Assembly: GCF_900452395.1 (NCBI RefSeq)
Contig: NZ_UGNV01000001.1
Coordinates: 2,505,501-2,569,500 of the forward strand
Direction of reading: 5' to 3'
DNA from: Legionella beliardensis
GTDB taxonomy: Bacteria > Pseudomonadota > Gammaproteobacteria > Legionellales > Legionellaceae
DNA length: 64,000 nucleotides
Positions within the stretch are counted from its first letter, which is position 1, and each line of letters starts with the position of its first letter. Under the pieces are notes generated by a model. The model saw nothing but the letters and a program-made list of their open reading frames with translations. It did not search any database and was not told the DNA's origin. The position numbers and the translations under genes are program-made. This document shows, in pieces, positions 19,222 to 27,597 of this stretch.

Positions 19222-19341
19222 CTAGAAAAGTTAAGTCGTTGCGAACCTTTATGAAATAAAGGTGAAGCAATCCAGTAGCGTACGTTTGTCAAAGCCCGAA
19301 CTGGATTGCTTCGCTGCGCTCGCAAAGACGAGCAAATGGAT
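19222..19341. repeat. Dispersed repeat with inverted ends (GCAATCCAGT family)
   Basis: GAAGCAATCCAGT at about 19262 is answered by ACTGGATTGCTTC at about 19301, followed by a GC-rich tail (GCTGCGCTCGCAAAGACGAG). This is a known style of short interspersed repeat in several proteobacterial genomes. A 61-codon frame across it on the minus strand is repeat-derived and not a gene. The rest of the 19049-19391 gap is AT-rich; only promoter sequence for the cyclase is expected there. Confidence 0.65.
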
Positions 19342-19391
19342 TAAAGCAAATGGCGGCTTTAAAGCTAGCGCTCCTTATCCAAAACCCTCAA

Positions 19392-19844
19392 TTATGCATA
19401 TTCTTTAACGGTAACTTCTAGCCATTGTTTATGACGTCTTTCGTCATTTAGCCCTTGTCTTACAATAGCAACTGCCTCAGGCCACTTACCAACCTGTTTA
19501 TTAATGCGCTCATAAGCGGTGTTGGTATCTGTCTCATTACTAATCATAGCCTTTAAAATGGCCTCATCTCCTAATAGGTTAGCCAAAATGACCTTACCTT
19601 GCGTAAGATACTGCTTCAAGTCAGGCCCCTCTGGCGCTTTTTGCTGGTGCATCGTTAACAGGCTTGTTATGTTTTCAATATGACGTATATGATCGCGCAT
19701 AAACCCCGTTAATTTTTTTCTATATTCTTTACTTTCTAGCCGTTCAATGGCTGCTTTATAAGCTTTAACAGCATCATAGTCCAATTCACACAGAGCATAG
19801 AGAGCATCATGAAATTCGTTTTGTGTTCCTACCATTGTTGTCAT
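19392..19844 (-). CDS. Ferritin-like four-helix protein (DUF2383/DUF892-like)
   Basis: The 150-residue, all-helical protein starts with an ELDYDAVKAYKAAIERL helix and has Glu and His residues at helix positions typical of ferritin-like folds: E17, HIRHIE around residue 51, and E-R-R-H in the last helix. The pattern resembles the DUF2383-type ferritin-like family. Such proteins are often stress-induced and their chemistry is not settled. A ribosome-binding site (AAGGAGAAAAAC) precedes the ATG. Next genes are far on both sides, so it is probably monocistronic. Confidence 0.7.
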   Translation of the reverse strand: MTTMVGTQNEFHDALYALCELDYDAVKAYKAAIERLESKEYRKKLTGFMRDHIRHIENITSLLTMHQQKAPEGPDLKQYLTQGKVILANLLGDEAILKAMISNETDTNTAYERINKQVGKWPEAVAIVRQGLNDERRHKQWLEVTVKEYA

Positions 19845-20098
19845 GTTTTTCTCCTTATTCTTATTCTTCTAAAAATCCTAGAGATAACAAAAAACCTTAG
19901 TTTCAGATTTAAAAATGAATTTTTTATCAGTATTGGTAACTAGTGCAATCTCCATTAACAGAACAGTCAATGTCCTATCTATTTTATGACACAATTTTTG
20001 TGCCTATTTACAACATAACATTATTAAATATTTTGTCAATATTATTGTGACATGAATTGAGTCAAAGATTAAAGATTGCTTAAATATATAGACATTAA

Positions 20099-20410
20099 GT
20101 AGCCTGGGTGCAGCGCAGCGAAACCCGGGTTGCAGTCCTTACAGACTTACACCCAGGCTACAAAAAAATCCATAGCCTCTACACTTCGCCCATAATTTAA
20201 ATCAATCATCATTGCTAAGCCCACCCGTAGCCTGGGTGAAATGTAGTGAAACCGGGGCTACTTATTGGGTGAATTCTTTAGATATACTCTTCAGCTACAA
20301 CAATCAGACTGAACACCGTGGTCAAGCTAGGGCATTTCCATAGAATGGAAAGAAGCCAAAGGAAAAACGAATTACTGCGGCTTGACCGCGGTATCCAGCA
20401 ATGTGGCACT
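20099..20410. repeat. Cluster of GC-rich palindromic repeats at the edge of the RiPP island
   Basis: Two copies of an AGCCTGGGT element occur. One at 20101-20160 is closed by ACCCAGGCTA, and a shorter one lies at 20227-20261. A third, ACCGTGGTCAAGC-type element at about 20318-20400 is related to the repeats at 16.6 kb. They fill most of the 19845-20432 gap; the remainder (19845-20098) is AT-rich without recognised features. The repeats directly flank the 3' end of the exporter gene and mark one boundary of the RiPP island. Confidence 0.7.
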
Positions 20411-20432
20411 TAAGTTATGGCAACATGTTAAC

Positions 20433-22526
20433 TTACCTTTCAGCTAAATTATCTAACTGAATTACCCTATCTGCCATTTGAATAGTTTCCTGGCGGTGGG
20501 CAATAATAATTTGTGTTATGGCAAGTGATTTAAGGGATTGGTTTATATTAATTTCATTGACAATGTCTAAGTGGCTTGTTGCCTCATCTAAAAATAATAG
20601 TTTAGGCTTTTTATACAAGGCGCGTGCTAATAAAATACGCTGTTTTTGCCCTCCCGATAAAACAGAGCCCATCTCGCCTACTTGCGTTTCATACCCCATG
20701 GGAAATCCCATAATAGTGTCATGGATACAGGCAAGCTGTGCGACTTGATAAACATAATCGAGATTAATTTCTTCAGCGAAAAAAGAAATATTTTCTAAAA
20801 TAGAACCTGCTAATAAGCAATCTTCCTGCATCACCGATGCGGTTAATTCCCGATAGTTTTTTAAGCCAAATTGACTGAGTAACATCCCATCAATATAAAT
20901 CTCGCCTTCTTGTGGGCTTAAAAGTCCCATCATTACTTTCAACAAAGTGGATTTACCACAGCCAGAAGGCCCGGTAATTGCTATTTTCTCACCGGCTTTA
21001 ATGGTCAGATTAATTTTGTTGAAAATAAAAGGCTCGCTCTTATCATAACGAAAGCTAAGGTTACTTAATTGTAAATTGCCCTTCATAAAGGCATGTTGCC
21101 CACGCCCTTGTGTTACCAACTCAGGCTCTTGTAAAACGATATCACTTAAACGATTTAATTGAATTGAAATTAATTTGTAGTCGAAAGCATAATGAATAAA
21201 AGAAGACGCTTTGTTAATTAATAAAAGACGGTAGGAAAGAAAGGCAACTAGCATGCCAGTAGAAAATTTGCTAGTTAAAATGAGCAGGGCCCCTGTAAAA
21301 ATAATTGCAATGTGATCTATATGAAACACTAACTGATTAATCACATCATAATTATTATTTAACCTTGAAATTCTAATATCAGCATTTAAAGCTTGTATAT
21401 AACTATTATGCCATAATTTAAAACGACCATTTTCCTTAGCAAACGTTTTAATGGGTACAATACTTTGTAATGTTTCTAAAAAGACTGATGCGGCCCTAGC
21501 ATGCTGGGTCACGGAAGTTTCTGTTTGATTTTTCAAACTACGATATGACAAATAACGTATTCCTAAAAATAAAAGCAGATTACAGCAAATAATTAGGGTA
21601 AGTTTTAAACTATAAATAATCATGACGGCTAGATTCATAATGACCATGAAACCGTCAAGCATAGTATTAATAAAGTCAGTACTTATTTTCTTTTGTATGT
21701 GATCAATTGTCTGAAATTTTGACTGAATATCACCTTTATGGCGACGAGAAAAAAAATCTAAAGGTAATCTTAAAAGATGGGTCACCACACTTGCAGAGAA
21801 CTTTTCTGTCAGATGACTCGTTAAATAAACTATCATATAACTACGACTATATTCGATAACACTTTGCAATAGGATAAGTATTAAAAAGGCAAAGGTTATC
21901 ATATAAAGATTACTCATATTACTCGTACCAATAATATCATCGGTGACATATTGAATTAATAAAGGATTTAATAGAGAAATCATTTCAATAGATAACGACA
22001 GTAAAATTAAAAAAATAATAAATTTATTAATCCCTCGTGCCATTTTCATGAAATGATAAAGCGTTAATTTATTATTATTTATTATTTTTTTAAATGAATC
22101 AGACTTTTCAACTTCTAATACGATGCCGGTAAAATGTTGGGATAATTCTGCTTGGTTATAGCGCTTAACACCAGTAGCTGGGTCATGAATAATGACATAA
22201 TTTTTTGTAACTTTTTTTAAAACAACGAAGTGGTTCATGTTCCAATGCAAAATAGCTGGAAGACGAGTAAATTTTAAATCATCTAAATTAACACGCAGCG
22301 CCCTCGTTCTAAAACCTAACTCTTGTAATAAATGACTAATATCAAATAGCGTAATCCCTTTTATGGAAGTATTCCTTAAGCTATTTAGCGCACTTAAATC
22401 AATTTGATGACCCCAGTAATTGCAAATCATCGTAACACAAGCATGACCGCATTCAGCAATTTCATTTTGTAAAATAACGGGTAAATGGCTAGCCTTTTTA
22501 AGACTAAAATTTAAACTATTAATCAC
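20433..22526 (-). CDS. Peptidase-containing ABC exporter (C39 protease, double-glycine leader type)
   Basis: The 697-residue protein has a C39 cysteine peptidase (1-140), a six-helix transmembrane region (about 165-450) and an ABC ATPase (about 470-697). The peptidase is complete: oxyanion Q20, nucleophile C26 in AECGHAC, H99 in NMNHFVVL and D115 in IHDPATG. The ATPase has Walker A GPSGCGKST, signature LSGGQKQR and Walker B LLFLDEAT. Such PCAT proteins cut precursors after a Gly-Gly leader and export the core. Both precursors in this island have that leader. It is translated with the upstream HlyD adaptor through a 4-base overlap and is the last gene of the island. Confidence 0.95.
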   Translation of the reverse strand: MINSLNFSLKKASHLPVILQNEIAECGHACVTMICNYWGHQIDLSALNSLRNTSIKGITLFDISHLLQELGFRTRALRVNLDDLKFTRLPAILHWNMNHFVVLKKVTKNYVIIHDPATGVKRYNQAELSQHFTGIVLEVEKSDSFKKIINNNKLTLYHFMKMARGINKFIIFLILLSLSIEMISLLNPLLIQYVTDDIIGTSNMSNLYMITFAFLILILLQSVIEYSRSYMIVYLTSHLTEKFSASVVTHLLRLPLDFFSRRHKGDIQSKFQTIDHIQKKISTDFINTMLDGFMVIMNLAVMIIYSLKLTLIICCNLLLFLGIRYLSYRSLKNQTETSVTQHARAASVFLETLQSIVPIKTFAKENGRFKLWHNSYIQALNADIRISRLNNNYDVINQLVFHIDHIAIIFTGALLILTSKFSTGMLVAFLSYRLLLINKASSFIHYAFDYKLISIQLNRLSDIVLQEPELVTQGRGQHAFMKGNLQLSNLSFRYDKSEPFIFNKINLTIKAGEKIAITGPSGCGKSTLLKVMMGLLSPQEGEIYIDGMLLSQFGLKNYRELTASVMQEDCLLAGSILENISFFAEEINLDYVYQVAQLACIHDTIMGFPMGYETQVGEMGSVLSGGQKQRILLARALYKKPKLLFLDEATSHLDIVNEININQSLKSLAITQIIIAHRQETIQMADRVIQLDNLAER

Positions 22527-23539
22527 AAGGTAAGCTCTCCATAAACACTAAAAATAGGATCTAAAACCCATTGCCATATTTTTCGCTTAGAACCTTCTAC
22601 AATCGCCGTTATAGTCATGCCTTGTTGTAGTTTCTTCTGATGACCATATATATTCACATACTGGCTAGCTAGTTTGGCAGTTACTTTATAATAAGGTTGA
22701 CCTATTTGAATAGATTTTTCATCTTCAGCGTCGGTTAAAATACTTTCATCAATCGATTCGATAACTGCTGGGTAATTGCCAAACCGTTTATAGGGATAAG
22801 CATCATAGCGTATTGTAATTTTACTCTTCTTATGCAAAAAACCTGACTGATTTACTGGCACAAATAAATTGGCAATTAGTTCTGATTGAATAGGCGCAAT
22901 TTTTATGAGGGGCTTAGTTAGGTTAACATACTGCCCTTTTTTAAAAATTGCAGCTGCAATAAATCCATCAACAGGTGCATAAACAATATAAGATTTCTCT
23001 TGTTTATGTCTAATTATTTCGACTTCTATTAAATTAATATTACGTTGTAATTCACTTATCTCTTGCTTTTTTTGATTATACAAATCTAAAGAAATATATT
23101 TTTTTAACAGCAGAGCTTTCAATTTATTGAATTGCTTTTCTTTAGCGTCCAATTCACTAATAATTAATTTTTTTCGTTCATTTAATTGTTTTAAAATGGT
23201 ATCCCTATGATTAGGGTAGTTATCGAAAATTGATTTAATTAAAAAAATAGCATCGCCTTGTTTAACTTGTTCGCCTTTCGCTTTATAAATGTGAGTAATG
23301 ACACCACTTTTACTCGGGTAGACGCTAACAACACCTTGTTGGTCATTAAGGCAGCCTATAACAACAAATTTTTCAGAGCATTCACCAAAAAAAATAAATA
23401 AAATAATACCCAAAATTATAATTGTAATACTATAAGCAATAAACTTAAGTGGAAAAGGCGTATTAATTGATACTGTACCTAACTGTGCTAAACTTTTATG
23501 TTTAATTACTTCAGGCCTAAATAGGGATTCATTATTCAT
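22523..23539 (-). CDS. HlyD-family adaptor for peptide export
   Basis: The 338-residue protein has one N-terminal TM segment (about 33-52) after a cytoplasmic tail. It then has a lipoyl half-motif, a coiled coil (about 115-180), the second lipoyl half (VYAPVDGFIAAAIFKKGQYV) and a beta-barrel region. This is the usual adaptor of type I-like bacteriocin exporters in Gram-negative bacteria, linking the C39 ABC transporter to an outer-membrane channel. Its stop overlaps the transporter start by 4 bases. It lies 54 bp after ATP-grasp ligase 1, so it is probably in the same transcript. No TolC gene is adjacent. Confidence 0.93.
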   Translation of the reverse strand: MNNESLFRPEVIKHKSLAQLGTVSINTPFPLKFIAYSITIIILGIILFIFFGECSEKFVVIGCLNDQQGVVSVYPSKSGVITHIYKAKGEQVKQGDAIFLIKSIFDNYPNHRDTILKQLNERKKLIISELDAKEKQFNKLKALLLKKYISLDLYNQKKQEISELQRNINLIEVEIIRHKQEKSYIVYAPVDGFIAAAIFKKGQYVNLTKPLIKIAPIQSELIANLFVPVNQSGFLHKKSKITIRYDAYPYKRFGNYPAVIESIDESILTDAEDEKSIQIGQPYYKVTAKLASQYVNIYGHQKKLQQGMTITAIVEGSKRKIWQWVLDPIFSVYGELTL

Positions 23540-23593
23540 ATTGATAATCTATTAATAGCCTGTAGCTAAGAGTTAAGCTACAGGTAGAGATAA

Positions 23594-24703
23594 CTAAGCA
23601 GCTTCGGTCTTTTTTAAAGCATTAAGCATGATATGCTTTTGCATATTTTCATAAACAACCACTGCAGCTTTTTCCTCATAATCAGCTAAACTGATAGTCT
23701 CTTTGTCTTTCCAATTGAAATAAGCATCTCTATTGAGAATAAATTTCACAAATTTATCTAACATTTTTATTGTTGGGCAACAGTCTTCTATCCAAAGAAA
23801 TTGACCTTGTTGATTAACTTCGAGAAAATAATAATCACCTTCTGGCGTGACTATAAAATCAAAGCAACCGAAAACTATACCTAGAGCATCCATGAAATTT
23901 TGTATTTTCTTCTCAAGAGAATAGGGTAACTTATAAGGCTCTACCTTTAATTCTAAAGGTGGAATATATCGCCAATCGTTTAAACCTTGAGGATGCTCTT
24001 GGGATGCAATTTTTGCAGCCACACTATGTGTCCCAAAACAGGTAATCCGCAACTCATATTTCTTTTTGATGTATTTCTGAAAAATTCCGGGCGTTAATTG
24101 TAATATCTCATTAGAAGGCAGCTGTTCTTTACAAATCGTTTTAGTGTAAAACATTCTTAAAACATCTTTTTCATACCAATGGTGGGCTGACAAGGGCTTA
24201 TAAACTGCTTGCTCATGTTCATACTGATTTAAAAAATATTTTATTCGCTCAGGTGAATTAGAAATTAGAGTCGGAGGGATTTTAAAGCCACATTGCAATG
24301 CTAGCTTTAATTGAAATAATTTAGAATTTGCGCGACTAATCGCATCATAAGGATTAATCCAAAAGGCATCATTAGCAAGAACTAAGGGAATACCATCATG
24401 AAAAAAAGTATTTTCTTTGCGAATAAATTCCTGATCGCCTTTAGCAAAGTTATTACCAATAAAAGGACGCCTAGCACGACGCCACCACACTATATCAATA
24501 TCATGATGATTTGTTAATGGCTGTTGTGATTCATTTTCTAATAGCCATGCTTGTTGTTCATTAGAAAAAAATATGCTGTTGGTTTGCTTGGTAGGCATAT
24601 CCGCGGTGAACCATAGACTACATTGATGCGATTTTTCCTCTAGCGCTAATTTTGTTAAAATGGCATGCACATCATCTGGTTCTGTAGAAATTAAAACATT
24701 CAC
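23594..24703 (-). CDS. ATP-grasp ligase 1, MvdD/graspetide-type
   Basis: The 369-residue protein has an N-terminal pre-ATP-grasp domain (STEPDDVHAILTKLALEE, then DIVWWRRARRPF) and a C-terminal ATP-grasp domain. In the latter, VYKPL is the nucleotide-binding strand, FQKYIKKKYELRITCFG the central strands, and FLEVNQQGQFLWIE (about 300-318) carries the Glu and Asn that bind magnesium. This layout is that of the MvdC/MvdD-like ligases that form macrocyclic esters or amides between Thr/Ser/Lys and Asp/Glu in graspetides. The nearby precursor 1 is its likely substrate. It is clearly homologous along its whole length to ligase 2, at moderate identity. Confidence in graspetide function rests on context and family. 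Confidence 0.85.
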   Translation of the reverse strand: MNVLISTEPDDVHAILTKLALEEKSHQCSLWFTADMPTKQTNSIFFSNEQQAWLLENESQQPLTNHHDIDIVWWRRARRPFIGNNFAKGDQEFIRKENTFFHDGIPLVLANDAFWINPYDAISRANSKLFQLKLALQCGFKIPPTLISNSPERIKYFLNQYEHEQAVYKPLSAHHWYEKDVLRMFYTKTICKEQLPSNEILQLTPGIFQKYIKKKYELRITCFGTHSVAAKIASQEHPQGLNDWRYIPPLELKVEPYKLPYSLEKKIQNFMDALGIVFGCFDFIVTPEGDYYFLEVNQQGQFLWIEDCCPTIKMLDKFVKFILNRDAYFNWKDKETISLADYEEKAAVVVYENMQKHIMLNALKKTEAA

Positions 24704-24823
24704 AATATTTCCTTAGTTAACGTTGGGTCACTATAAAAATGAACTATTTTGATAACGAATTAATCTTTTTTAATTTAGATCCGATCTAAAAACTACGCCT
24801 GTTACAGGCTAATATTTATTGCG

Positions 24824-24852
24824 ACACAAACGCTAGTTCATAGCGCTTGTGT
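24824..24852 (-). terminator. Stem-loop between precursor 1 and ligase 1 (attenuator-like)
   Basis: On the transcribed minus strand, ACACAAGCGCT pairs with AGCGTTTGTGT through an 11-bp stem with one G-U pair and a 7-base loop. A second perfect palindrome, GCCTGTTACAGGC, lies just downstream at 24797-24809. There is no good T-run, so full termination is uncertain. A position between precursor and ligase genes would suit partial read-through that gives excess precursor. Confidence 0.45.
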
Positions 24853-24973
24853 TGAGTTCATCTTAGTTGTTGTAATGTTTATAGGTTTCAATAAATATTT
24901 TTAAGAGAATGCTCTAAGTAGTTGTACCTTATTAAATTAAGTTACCTAATCCCTATAAAAATTTTCCTAAAGA

Positions 24974-25150
24974 CTAATCCCAATCTGAATCAGAATCTGT
25001 ATCAAATGTGCCATGTTTATTCGTATTATATCTAGTTCTTTGATAAGTAAGCCCTGGTGCGCCACCGCCTGCTGTCTTTTTTAATTCCTCTTCACTAATC
25101 TCTGTGGCTAAATTAAATGCTAATACTCGTTCATGATTATTATTTTTCAT
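24974..25150 (-). CDS. RiPP precursor peptide 1 (graspetide-type, double-glycine leader)
   Basis: This 58-codon gene is short and easily missed. Residues 1-29 form a leader: ERVLAFNLATEISEEELKK, then a Gly-Gly at 28-29, the cut site for C39 exporters. The leader aligns with that of precursor 2 (ERALAYQLAKEI and so on). The core, residues 30-58, has Thr at 35, 39, 43, 48 and 51 and Asp at 50, 52, 54, 56 and 58, giving a strongly acidic tail that ends in SDWD. Thr/Ser ahead of Asp is the donor-acceptor order of graspetides. AGGA lies about 7 bases before the ATG. Ligase 1 follows after 270 bp containing a stem-loop. Confidence 0.85.
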   Translation of the reverse strand: MKNNNHERVLAFNLATEISEEELKKTAGGGAPGLTYQRTRYNTNKHGTFDTDSDSDWD

Positions 25151-25160
25151 CTTGTTTTCC

Positions 25161-25200
25161 TATTAAGTAATTACTTAATAATATCCATATTATTAAGTAA
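25161..25200. promoter_or_regulatory. Operator-like triple inverted repeat upstream of precursor 1
   Basis: TATTAAGTAA occurs three times in alternating orientation: 25161-25170, inverted at 25171-25180, and again at 25191-25200. The first two form a perfect 20-bp palindrome, and the second and third form a perfect inverted repeat with 14-bp arms. The element ends 10 bases before the precursor 1 start codon, where a repressor or an mRNA structure could control expression. The regulator at 28019 is a possible partner. Confidence 0.5.
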
Positions 25201-25266
25201 TTGGGTTGGACTTCTATGCTCATCCTGAATTAGAAAAATCTAATTATTTCCATTAACTTAATTAGT

Positions 25267-26304
25267 TTATGCTAGCGACCATTTTTGCCAAGCATCAATA
25301 TCGGTATCACTGTAATTTTTCCCACTGATTTCTTTAAGTATTATGTAAGCAAATTCATGATTATTTGGCTGCTTTAAACGCAATATCTCGACTAATCTTT
25401 TTTTGCCTTTTGCAAGTATAATTTTCTTGCCATCGGTTGATTTAACTGCAGAAGATAAGATAGACAACGCTTTATTTCTATCTGTAGTGTAAGGTGAATT
25501 GATTAAGGGTAATATCGTATCTATATTGATATCGGATATATGCGCTTTTTGCATCGTATAAGCTATAACGCGCATGACATTATTGCGCACACCTTCACTT
25601 CTATCTTCTACACTTGGCATTAAGGTAGATATAATTTCCTTAGGATCCTTAAAATGTCCTACTAGAAAAGCTGCAGCTGCGCGCCTTTCAGGGTTTGGAT
25701 CTTCTTTTAGTGTTTTGATAATAAAATTTTTCTGCGTTGTAGCGCCTCTATTAAATATAGCTAAATAAGGTTTTAATTGCGCATGTGTAAAACCAGAAAC
25801 ACAATGATAAACAGGGCATGGATCAGCAGGATTAAGCTTATTTTCGTTTATTAAACGCATTTCTATATTATCAAACTCAATTCGTTTAGCTATCAAATCA
25901 TGTTTATCACGTTGATTTAATTTAATATTAACCTTAGGCTGCACGTAATGTAGCCTTTCTTTTTCATCATGTCGAACGACTTCAATTGTTGTATAACTGT
26001 TTTTGTCATCTGGGTAATAAATTGTCTGCAAATCAACAAATGCATAGCCTTCATTTTGTTTTATTTTTTCAGTTAAATTCTTTTTTCGTATCGCTAATTT
26101 TAAAAAATCTTGCTCATCTTTTTTTAAATCTTTAGTTAGAAGAGTTTTAGTTAAACTAGTCATTAATTGATTAACTTCATGTGAGTATTTTCTTAATACA
26201 CGATCAGCATTATTAGGATTATCGCCGTACAAATCAACAATGTTAGCCGCGCTTACAGTGCCAGATACAACTAACGCGGAAACGCATAAAAATTTTTTTA
26301 ACAT
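25267..26304 (-). CDS. Periplasmic/exported HEAT-repeat protein of the RiPP island
   Basis: The 345-residue protein has a signal peptide (MLKKFLCVSALVVSGTVSA, cleavage about residue 19). The middle part (20-170) is charged and unassigned, with a close Cys pair in DPCPVYHC. From about residue 185 there are HEAT-like repeats (NPERRAAAAFLVGHFKDPKEII and then SEGVRNNVMRVIAY). Its ATG overlaps the end of ATP-grasp ligase 2 by 7 bases, so it is translationally coupled and belongs to the island. HEAT proteins bind peptides or proteins. Roles could be maturation, release or self-protection in the periplasm, but none is shown by sequence. Confidence 0.8.
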   Translation of the reverse strand: MLKKFLCVSALVVSGTVSAANIVDLYGDNPNNADRVLRKYSHEVNQLMTSLTKTLLTKDLKKDEQDFLKLAIRKKNLTEKIKQNEGYAFVDLQTIYYPDDKNSYTTIEVVRHDEKERLHYVQPKVNIKLNQRDKHDLIAKRIEFDNIEMRLINENKLNPADPCPVYHCVSGFTHAQLKPYLAIFNRGATTQKNFIIKTLKEDPNPERRAAAAFLVGHFKDPKEIISTLMPSVEDRSEGVRNNVMRVIAYTMQKAHISDINIDTILPLINSPYTTDRNKALSILSSAVKSTDGKKIILAKGKKRLVEILRLKQPNNHEFAYIILKEISGKNYSDTDIDAWQKWSLA

Positions 26305-27422
26305 GCCTCTCTCCTACTAGAATGATTTACACTATTTAAGTCCACATGATAGAGTAAATTCTTGTTAATTAAGTCATTCATCTCTTTACGATATTTATCA
26401 ATGGAGTGAATGATATTTTTTTCGTTCCATTGAAAGTTAACTGTGCGATTACTTAGGAAGTTAATAAAAATATCGAGCATTTTAAATTTAGGCTCATACT
26501 CTTCTATCCATAAAAATTGGCCCTGCTCATTCACTTCAAGGAAAATATAATCACCCTCAGGCGTTACAATAAAATCAAATGAACCAAAAACGATGCCTAA
26601 TTTGCGCATAAATCGTTTTAAACGCTGTTCAATAATAGGTGGCAAACGATATGGCTCAATGGTCATTTTATTCTTTATAATTGCTCGCCAATCTACTCTG
26701 CCCTCGCTATGACATTGAGAATTTAATTTTGCAGCAACAATATAGTTGCCAAAGCACGTGATTCGTAATTCATATTCTTTGCGGATTTCTGTTTGAAAAA
26801 TACCTGGCGTAAGCTGTAAAACCTGATTAGAAGGAAGTTCTAAAAAATCAATTTTAGTTGTATACGCTATTTTCACATGATTTTCTTCAAACCAAAAATT
26901 GGAACATAACGGCTTATAAACCACGCCAGTGTCTTTATGATTTGCTATAAAAGAACGTATTTCTTTAGGATCATTTGAAAATAATGTCTTGGGAATGGTA
27001 AATCCACATTGAATGGCTAATTTTAATTGCAGTAATTTCCAATTGGCTCTTACTGACGCTTCTTTAGAGTTTACCCACCAAGCGTTTGGCGCAACACTGT
27101 GCGTAAGGCCTTCAAAAAATATGTTGTTTTCTCTATTAATAAAGGAAAAATCGTTTGGATGAATACCCTGTTTTGGTAAAAAGGGCTTGCGTGCTCGACG
27201 CCACCAAACGACATCATAATCATGCTCTGTATGAGACTCGTATTTATCTGCGCTTTTCCATTGATAGAAATCATTATCAATAAAAACAGAGTTTTTTTGC
27301 TTAGTTGGCTGATCTGCTGTAAATAATAGCCGTACATGATGGCCCATTTCCTCTAAGGCAATTTTTACTAAAGCAGCATGCATGTCATCAGGTTCAGTTG
27401 GAATTAAGTACTTCATTGTCAA
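26298..27422 (-). CDS. ATP-grasp ligase 2, MvdD/graspetide-type
   Basis: The 374-residue protein is a paralogue of ligase 1. It has the same pre-ATP-grasp start (PTEPDDMHAALVKIALEEMG), the DVVWWRRARKPF motif, the VYKPL strand, the FQTEIRKEYELRITCFG core and the FLEVNEQGQFLWIEE metal-binding end (about 303-317). Key ATP-grasp acidic residues are present. It lies 175 bp after precursor 2, which is its likely substrate, while ligase 1 sits next to precursor 1. The pair suggests duplication and divergence of a precursor-ligase unit. An alternative function as a peptide ligase of another kind cannot be excluded. Confidence 0.85.
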   Translation of the reverse strand: MTMKYLIPTEPDDMHAALVKIALEEMGHHVRLLFTADQPTKQKNSVFIDNDFYQWKSADKYESHTEHDYDVVWWRRARKPFLPKQGIHPNDFSFINRENNIFFEGLTHSVAPNAWWVNSKEASVRANWKLLQLKLAIQCGFTIPKTLFSNDPKEIRSFIANHKDTGVVYKPLCSNFWFEENHVKIAYTTKIDFLELPSNQVLQLTPGIFQTEIRKEYELRITCFGNYIVAAKLNSQCHSEGRVDWRAIIKNKMTIEPYRLPPIIEQRLKRFMRKLGIVFGSFDFIVTPEGDYIFLEVNEQGQFLWIEEYEPKFKMLDIFINFLSNRTVNFQWNEKNIIHSIDKYRKEMNDLINKNLLYHVDLNSVNHSSRREAC

Positions 27423-27447
27423 CGTCCAGTCCTATCCTTATAAAATT

Positions 27448-27543
27448 ACTTCTACACCTTTTAGGGTTAATAGTTGGCACAATTCTCATCTTAAATTTGC
27501 TAATTTTTTTACCTTTATTAAGCTAAAACTTAAGTGTAGAAGT
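27448..27543 (-). other. Long-range inverted repeat between precursor 2 and ligase 2
   Basis: ACTTCTACAC at 27448-27457 is exactly complementary to GTGTAGAAGT at 27534-27543, with 76 bases between. In the transcript from precursor 2 this could fold into a long hairpin ahead of the ligase 2 start. It matches in position the stem-loop between precursor 1 and ligase 1, which supports a shared expression-balancing role. Confidence 0.4.
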
Positions 27544-27597
27544 ATAAAAAGATAATAGTCATTAAGGTTTAAACTAATTTTTCAACTTATTAACTTG

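Noticed and set aside
19140-19325. 61-codon frame on the minus strand
   Set aside because: It lies across a dispersed palindromic repeat and has no ribosome-binding site; the translated pattern recurs wherever the repeat occurs.
20433-22526. Reading the island as a plain class II bacteriocin locus
   Set aside because: The two MvdD-like ligases and the Thr-then-Asp cores point to a modified peptide; an unmodified bacteriocin would not need them.
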